Positions 6,391-10,039 of a stretch of DNA of 10,039 nucleotides are shown piece after piece. Position numbers and translations under genes: made by a program. Origin of the DNA: Candidatus Aegiribacteria sp. (lineage in GTDB: Bacteria > Fermentibacterota > Fermentibacteria > Fermentibacterales > JCC-6). The DNA lies in the NCBI GenBank assembly GCA_030640155.1, contig DAOWJX010000295.1, forward strand, positions 1 to 10,039, in the 5' to 3' direction. Each line of letters starts with the position of its first letter. Position 1 is the stretch's first letter. Below the pieces are notes generated by a model. The model was given only the letters and a program-made list of their open reading frames with translations. It was not told the DNA's origin and did not search any database.

Positions 6391-6419
6391 GAAGAGCCCG
6401 GCGGAATGCCGGGCTCTTC
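6391..6419 (-). terminator. Strong GC-rich hairpin, likely terminator of the outer membrane protein gene
   Basis: GAAGAGCCCGGC (6391-6402) and GCCGGGCTCTTC (6408-6419) make a perfect 12-bp stem around a 5-base loop. It begins about 35 bases past the stop of the outer membrane protein gene. A clean T-run is missing on either strand, so termination may be weaker than the stem suggests, or the hairpin may protect the 3' end of the transcript. It also insulates the RdhA-like gene further along the - strand. Confidence 0.75.
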
Positions 6420-6453
6420 TCAGGTGAATATCACCTTATTTCGAATGAGGTTC

Positions 6454-7518
6454 TTAGAAGTTCATTCTCCAGCCGAGGTACATGTCGGTGTAACCCTCCA
6501 GGTCTTCATCCTCGTAGCTGACGTTGCGTCCGCCTATCTGGATGGTGTTCGCGGGGGTCAGATAGCAGTTGAGACAGAAATCCATTACCGTGATATTATC
6601 TTCGGGATCATCTTCACCGACGACCAGGAAGTATGAGGGACTGAGGCTCTCGTAACGCACGGCAGGCATGATACTCGTAAGGAAACCGTCCTCGAGGTCG
6701 AAGTTGACACCGAGCATGGCGTAGTAAGCCATTCCGGATTTACCTTCGCCGCCTACGACTTCAGGTTCGGTCCATCCGGCCTGCATGAACTCACCCTCGA
6801 AGATGAGGTTCGAGGCATCGGAAAGAGGATAGTCCGCTAATACGTATGCGTCGATCCCGGTGGCATCCCACTTTTCCTGCGTTACAACTACAGCGGAGTC
6901 AAGCTGAGGTGCACCGATCATCGCAACACCACCGGCTATGGTGAGCCAGTCTGTGGCATCAACGGTAAGAAGCGCGGCGAATTCCTTGTTAACAGCGTCA
7001 TCCGCGTCGGTATAAGATCCGGTGCCGTTGAAATAGGCAACATCGATGCCGACCATGTCAAACTGACCGTGCAGTTTAATACCAACATCGCGTCCACCGA
7101 AGTTGGTGAAATCTTCTGTGCCAGTAACGGCAGCCCTGTCGAGGAAATAAAGCCCGCCGCCTGAGCAGTTGAATGCCCAGCCGAAAGGAATCTTGAACTG
7201 ACCGGCTCTGATAGAAAGCTCGGGGACAATGTTCATATTAAGGAACGCGTCACAGACCTGAATTGAGGAGTTCCCATCATAGGTCTTGAACTGCGTTCCT
7301 ACGCAACCGTAAACATCGTCATTGAGCCTGGCCGTGAAGGCAGTCCAGTTGTAACCCCTGAAAGTGTTCTCAGGGTCACTGTTCTCGGCTCCGAACATGT
7401 AAAACCATGCCTTTGTATAACCGTTGATACCGAAAGTATCGGCACAACCACCGTCAAAGGTGGATCCGGCAAAGCTAAGAGTTGCTACAAGAGCAACAAT
7501 ACAAAGTGCGTATTTCAT
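6454..7518 (-). CDS. Porin-like outer membrane beta-barrel protein
   Basis: This 354-residue protein starts with a classic signal peptide (MKYALCIVALVATLSFAG, cleavage likely around residue 17-18) and ends in aromatic-rich MYLGWRMNF, whose terminal Phe is the typical BAM-complex signal. Between them are alternating amphipathic strands with Gly, Tyr and Phe. The segment RAGQFKIPFGWAF (104-116) and the following DRAAVTGTEDFTNFGGRDVGIKLHG region resemble phosphate-selective (OprO/OprP-type) porins, so a role as a small-solute channel is inferred; substrate is unknown. GAGAGGAG lies 5 bases before the ATG. The gene has its own promoter near 7613-7641 and a hairpin after its stop, so it is probably monocistronic. 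Codons lean more to C/G in third positions than in the ABC operon, suggesting high expression. Oddity: the mature protein has six Cys (25, 72, 89, 118, 315, 318), the last two as CLNC. Confidence 0.85.
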   Translation of the reverse strand: MKYALCIVALVATLSFAGSTFDGGCADTFGINGYTKAWFYMFGAENSDPENTFRGYNWTAFTARLNDDVYGCVGTQFKTYDGNSSIQVCDAFLNMNIVPELSIRAGQFKIPFGWAFNCSGGGLYFLDRAAVTGTEDFTNFGGRDVGIKLHGQFDMVGIDVAYFNGTGSYTDADDAVNKEFAALLTVDATDWLTIAGGVAMIGAPQLDSAVVVTQEKWDATGIDAYVLADYPLSDASNLIFEGEFMQAGWTEPEVVGGEGKSGMAYYAMLGVNFDLEDGFLTSIMPAVRYESLSPSYFLVVGEDDPEDNITVMDFCLNCYLTPANTIQIGGRNVSYEDEDLEGYTDMYLGWRMNF

Positions 7519-7550
7519 TACGCTCCTCTCGATAATTATTTAACCATGCC

Positions 7551-7585
7551 GCGGTTACTAACCAGTACCCCAGTAATTTCTCCGC
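7551..7585 (-). other. Structured 5' leader of the outer membrane protein mRNA
   Basis: Between the inferred transcription start (near 7606) and the ATG at 7518 there are several competing inverted repeats. GCGGTTACT (7551-7559) can pair with AGTAA (7572-7576) and CCGC (7582-7585) across a 5-base bulge. GGTTACTAACC (7553-7563) is itself a palindrome. GG(T)TACT can also pair with AGTACC (7564-7569). The leader could influence mRNA stability or translation; no known riboswitch is recognised. Confidence 0.35.
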
Positions 7586-7612
7586 GACTACTCCCCGCAC
7601 TAAAGTTGAGAA

Positions 7613-7641
7613 ATTATACTATCGGATACGATAAATGGCAA
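7613..7641 (-). promoter_or_regulatory. Sigma70-type promoter of the outer membrane protein gene
   Basis: On the - strand TTGCCA (7636-7641) and a perfect TATAAT (7613-7618) are separated by 17 bases. The expected start is near 7606, leaving a leader of about 88 bases. The -35 element overlaps the earliest possible start codon (7635) of the divergent prepilin peptidase gene. Confidence 0.75.
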
Positions 7642-8519
7642 TTCTATTGCAAACTGGTATTTTTTTACATGAAAAAATTATGTATCCTGAAGAAACGGTT
7701 CTGACAGTTTTCGCTCTGTTTCTGGGAATGATCACAGGCAGTTTTCTTAATGTTGTTGCCTGGAGAATTCCAAGGGGAGAATCCATAGTCTATCCCCGCA
7801 GCAGATGCACTTCATGCGGTGTTCTGATCAGATGGTACGATAACATCCCGATTCTCAGCTGGTTCATATTGAGAGGAAGGTGCAGGAACTGCGGTGAGCA
7901 TTTCTCTTTCCGCTATGCGCTCGTCGAGCTGATAACAGGACTGCTCCTTGCGGGTATTATGCTGAAATACGGCGCAGGAATACTCTTTATCAGAGATGTT
8001 GTCTTCCTGTCTTTACTTGTCTGCGTGATTCTCACGGACATCGATCACTGGATTATCCTGGATTCGGTGAGCATAGGTGGCGCGGTTGCCGGAATTGTAT
8101 TCTCAATCCTGCCTGGAGGCATCGGTATTATTCGTTCTGTCAGTACTGCTGCAGCTGCCTTCCTGCTTTTTTTCCTGATCAGACAGCTCAGTAAACAGAT
8201 CCTGAAGAAGAAACCGGGTTACGCTATCGCTCCGGAAGGACATGAAGACGAAACAGATGAATTCCAGGGCGGCATGGGCTGGGGAGATATTAAACTCGCC
8301 GCAATGATAGGCGCTTTTCTGGGTCCTTCCGCTACGGTAGTAGCTCTTTTCATTGCTTTCCTTACAGGAGCTCTGACAGGAATTGCAGCCATGATAGCAG
8401 GACGCAACAGAAGAATCCCAATACCATTCGGACCTTTTCTCGCTCTTGGCGCTGCGGTATCTCTATTTATCGGCCAGGAAATCTGGTCGCTGTACCTGAC
8501 CATAGGTCTTTCCTACTGA
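7635..8519 (+). CDS. Prepilin peptidase (A24 family aspartic protease/N-methyltransferase)
   Basis: This inner-membrane enzyme cleaves the leader of type IV prepilins or type II secretion pseudopilins and usually methylates the new N-terminus. It has 294 residues with the full bifunctional layout. ITGSFLNVVAWRIPRGE (about 33-49) is the N-terminal domain signature, and a zinc-binding pair CTSC (58-61) and CRNC (83-86) is characteristic of the methylating type. The first aspartate motif is LTDIDHWIILD (133-143) and the second GWGDIK (215-220) with Asp218. The usual LPD after the first motif is ILD here. Seven or eight hydrophobic segments are visible. The start is uncertain: ATG 7635 has only a weak GGA upstream and overlaps the opposing promoter; ATG 7680 gives a more typical N-terminus but has no ribosome site either. 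No pilin or secretion gene lies in the window. The Nudix gene follows after 1 base. Confidence 0.93.
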   Translation: MAILLQTGIFLHEKIMYPEETVLTVFALFLGMITGSFLNVVAWRIPRGESIVYPRSRCTSCGVLIRWYDNIPILSWFILRGRCRNCGEHFSFRYALVELITGLLLAGIMLKYGAGILFIRDVVFLSLLVCVILTDIDHWIILDSVSIGGAVAGIVFSILPGGIGIIRSVSTAAAAFLLFFLIRQLSKQILKKKPGYAIAPEGHEDETDEFQGGMGWGDIKLAAMIGAFLGPSATVVALFIAFLTGALTGIAAMIAGRNRRIPIPFGPFLALGAAVSLFIGQEIWSLYLTIGLSY

Positions 8520-8520
8520 T

Positions 8521-9012
8521 ATGCCTTCCCCGTTTGAGACGGATTCATCTGCAGGCAGGAAACGCAATTCCTCAAAAGCCATTATTATGCGAGACGGAAG
8601 AATACTACTGACGGTTAACAGCGATGATCAGGGGGATTTCTATCTACTTCCGGGTGGAGGTCAAAAGCATGGTGAAACACTGCATCAAACATTGAAAAGG
8701 GAAGTTCTTGAAGAAACAGGATGGGTAGTAACAGTTGAAGAACTCCTTCTTGTCCGAGATTATATCGGAGCCAACCATGAATTCGCTCAATGGGAGTCGG
8801 ATGCACACCAGACGGAGTTCATGTTCGAAGCCCGGCCAGTCCGTCATCTGGGTAACCCCCTTCTTCAGGACGCCTGGCAGACAGGAATGGAATGGGTGCA
8901 AATCAACAGGCTTGATGAAATCAAATTGTATCCATCTGTTCTGAAGAAAATACTGCCGGAGCTTCTGTCCGGAACTTACGAAGGACCGATATATCTGGGG
9001 GATGTTAATTAA
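8521..9012 (+). CDS. Nudix hydrolase
   Basis: This 163-residue Nudix-fold enzyme would hydrolyse a nucleoside diphosphate linked to another group, using Mg2+ or Mn2+. The Nudix box is complete at residues 46-68: Gly46, Glu52, then Arg60-Glu61 and Glu64-Glu65-Thr-Gly67, fitting GX5EX7REUXEEXGU exactly. The LPGGG lead-in (43-47) and preceding strand KAIIMRDGRILLTV are typical of MutT-like small hydrolases. The exact substrate cannot be told. The start codon lies 1 base after the prepilin peptidase stop, with no good ribosome site of its own, so translation probably depends on coupling to that gene. The first 15 or so residues are polar and not conserved in the family; a later start is possible, for example ATG 8587, but that would remove the first beta strand. 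The gene ends 12 bases before the stop of the opposing GHMP kinase gene. Confidence 0.92.
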   Translation: MPSPFETDSSAGRKRNSSKAIIMRDGRILLTVNSDDQGDFYLLPGGGQKHGETLHQTLKREVLEETGWVVTVEELLLVRDYIGANHEFAQWESDAHQTEFMFEARPVRHLGNPLLQDAWQTGMEWVQINRLDEIKLYPSVLKKILPELLSGTYEGPIYLGDVN

Positions 9013-9024
9013 CCCGGATTCATA

Positions 9025-10039
9025 TCAGCCTATCGTCAGGAAGTAGCATTTTACTCCTGTTTCGGCTTCCAGCTCTGTTCTGAGTTCTTCTCTTTCCCGC
9101 TCACCCCTGCAGATGAACTGAGCGGTACCGTCTCCCTGTGAGCCTACGCCCTTTCCTCCCCAGGTTAGACTCCTTGCGGTTCTGTTATTCAATATTTCAT
9201 GAAGTCCTGGAGATCTGAGCTCTGAGGGACAGGCTGGAGCCACCAGTTCATCGAAAACCCTCTGGGCTTCAATCATGAGTTCTCCAAGGATCTTCGCATC
9301 TCCCATTTCAATGGCATCACAGGCCTCTTCGGTTATTCTGTGGTTTTCTTCGCCCAGTGCCTTTCTGATCTGTCTGTTTCCACTGCTGAACGAAAAGTTC
9401 AGGTCCTCAAGAATCTTTCGTGTGTTCTTTCTGCCCTGCAAATCCACGATAAGAAGATGCAGTGGGCCTCCGGGCAGCAGGGGTCTGGCAGTCATCTCAT
9501 CTCCATCGAAGGTAAGCAGAACCGGATCTACTCCGTAGGCGCAAGCCTGATCCATCTTTCCGCAGTGAGAACCGGTAAGGAGTTCTCCCCGGTATGCCAG
9601 CTCCATTTCGTCTTCGATCGAGAGGTTGAGAGAGTGGATTCTGTTGAATGCCCTGGCGGTTAGAACGCACACTGCCGCGGAGGATGAAAGCCCCTTCTTC
9701 ATGGGCAGGGTCCTTCTGTATACGCGCAGTCTCAACCCGAGATTCGGATGGTTCTTCAGAATGACACTTGCCGTTCCCACCGCGTATGAATCAAATACAG
9801 CGGACTCTGCTGATTCTCTAAGAAATTTCGGCTCGGAAGGATACGAATGCAAGGGACCCTGAGACCCGTCAGAGAGGATCTGCGAGATATGAAATCCAGT
9901 CGCTGCCGGTTCTGCCGTGCCGTAGATACCCTGATCGGTTCCGGCTACGATGCACAGTCCTGTTTTAATAGATATGTCAGTTTTTCTGTATTCACCGGCC
10001 CAGTCGGAATGCTCTCCGAACAGACAGAGCCTGCCAGGG
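9025..10039 (-). CDS. GHMP-family sugar-type kinase, 5' end outside the window
   Basis: The reading frame runs from the right edge to the TGA at 9025-9027, giving about 338 residues; the start is beyond base 10039. The visible N-terminal part reads PGRLCLFGEHSDWAGEY, the first GHMP motif in its galactokinase-like form. Motif 2 is LPMKKGLSSSAAVCV (bases about 9667-9705), the ATP phosphate-binding loop. GKMDQACAYG follows and supplies the likely catalytic Asp, as in the MDQ of galactokinases. Motif 3 is TWGGKGVGSQGDGTAQF near the C-terminus, where most relatives have a Gly-rich GAGGGG-type loop. The enzyme should transfer phosphate from ATP to a small sugar-like hydroxyl compound; galactose, a uronate or another sugar are possible. 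The in-frame TTG at 9852 is not a true start, since conserved sequence continues upstream of it. Confidence 0.87.
   Translation of the reverse strand, partial: PGRLCLFGEHSDWAGEYRKTDISIKTGLCIVAGTDQGIYGTAEPAATGFHISQILSDGSQGPLHSYPSEPKFLRESAESAVFDSYAVGTASVILKNHPNLGLRLRVYRRTLPMKKGLSSSAAVCVLTARAFNRIHSLNLSIEDEMELAYRGELLTGSHCGKMDQACAYGVDPVLLTFDGDEMTARPLLPGGPLHLLIVDLQGRKNTRKILEDLNFSFSSGNRQIRKALGEENHRITEEACDAIEMGDAKILGELMIEAQRVFDELVAPACPSELRSPGLHEILNNRTARSLTWGGKGVGSQGDGTAQFICRGEREREELRTELEAETGVKCYFLTIG

Noticed and set aside
7606..7635. A + strand promoter for prepilin peptidase (TTGAGA at 7606, or TATACT at 7615)
   Set aside because: Neither hexamer has a matching partner at 16-18 bases, unlike the convincing - strand promoter in the same stretch.
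9850..9852. TTG at 9852 as the start of the GHMP kinase
   Set aside because: The frame stays open to the right edge and encodes the conserved first motif (PGRLCLFGEHSDW), so the gene extends past the window.

Overview
The window looks like a stretch of chromosome from a Gram-negative bacterium with an outer membrane. It holds a signal-peptide-bearing beta-barrel protein, a type IV prepilin peptidase, a lamin-tail-domain secreted protein and sigma70-like promoters. GC content is moderate by eye. The gene mix (VTC-domain protein with DUF4956, lamin-tail protein, odd GHMP kinase, RdhA/QueG-like protein) resembles poorly cultured bacteria of the FCB group or a candidate phylum. That placement is an inference and no gene here fixes the taxonomy. 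Coding density is high, and I see no tRNA, rRNA, CRISPR array, insertion sequence or phage gene.

Layout, left to right. (1) On the + strand, the 3' part of a VTC-type (polyphosphate-polymerase-like, CYTH fold) gene overlaps a DUF4956 membrane-protein gene that starts at TTG. (2) On the - strand, a cyclophilin peptidyl-prolyl isomerase gene is followed by a small exported lamin-tail-domain protein gene. The stop of the latter abuts the DUF4956 stop with no gap. (3) A - strand operon from 5245 to 2457 encodes a YtrA-type GntR regulator, an ABC ATPase and two tandem paralogous ABC-2-type permeases. The first three genes overlap end to start. Its promoter is a TTGACA-16-TATAAT element woven into a perfect 10-bp inverted repeat, which is the clearest regulatory signal in the window. 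(4) Further upstream on the - strand is a soluble corrinoid/iron-sulfur protein of the RdhA/QueG superfamily. (5) Next, still on the - strand, is a porin-like outer membrane protein with its own promoter, a roughly 90-nt leader and a strong hairpin at its end. (6) On the + strand, a prepilin peptidase is followed 1 bp later by a Nudix hydrolase. (7) On the - strand, a GHMP-family sugar-type kinase runs off the right edge.

Likely functional links. VTC and DUF4956 commonly travel together, often with CotH kinases and lamin-tail proteins, so the left end may be part of such a module. The GntR/ABC operon reads as a self-repressed, inducible exporter or membrane-stress system. The remaining genes look like independent housekeeping or envelope functions. 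The points most worth a second look are the operator/promoter architecture, the ABC ATPase whose H-loop histidine position holds leucine, the cytosolic RdhA-like protein with no dehalogenase context, and the outer membrane protein with six cysteines. I found no convincing wholly new multi-gene system.
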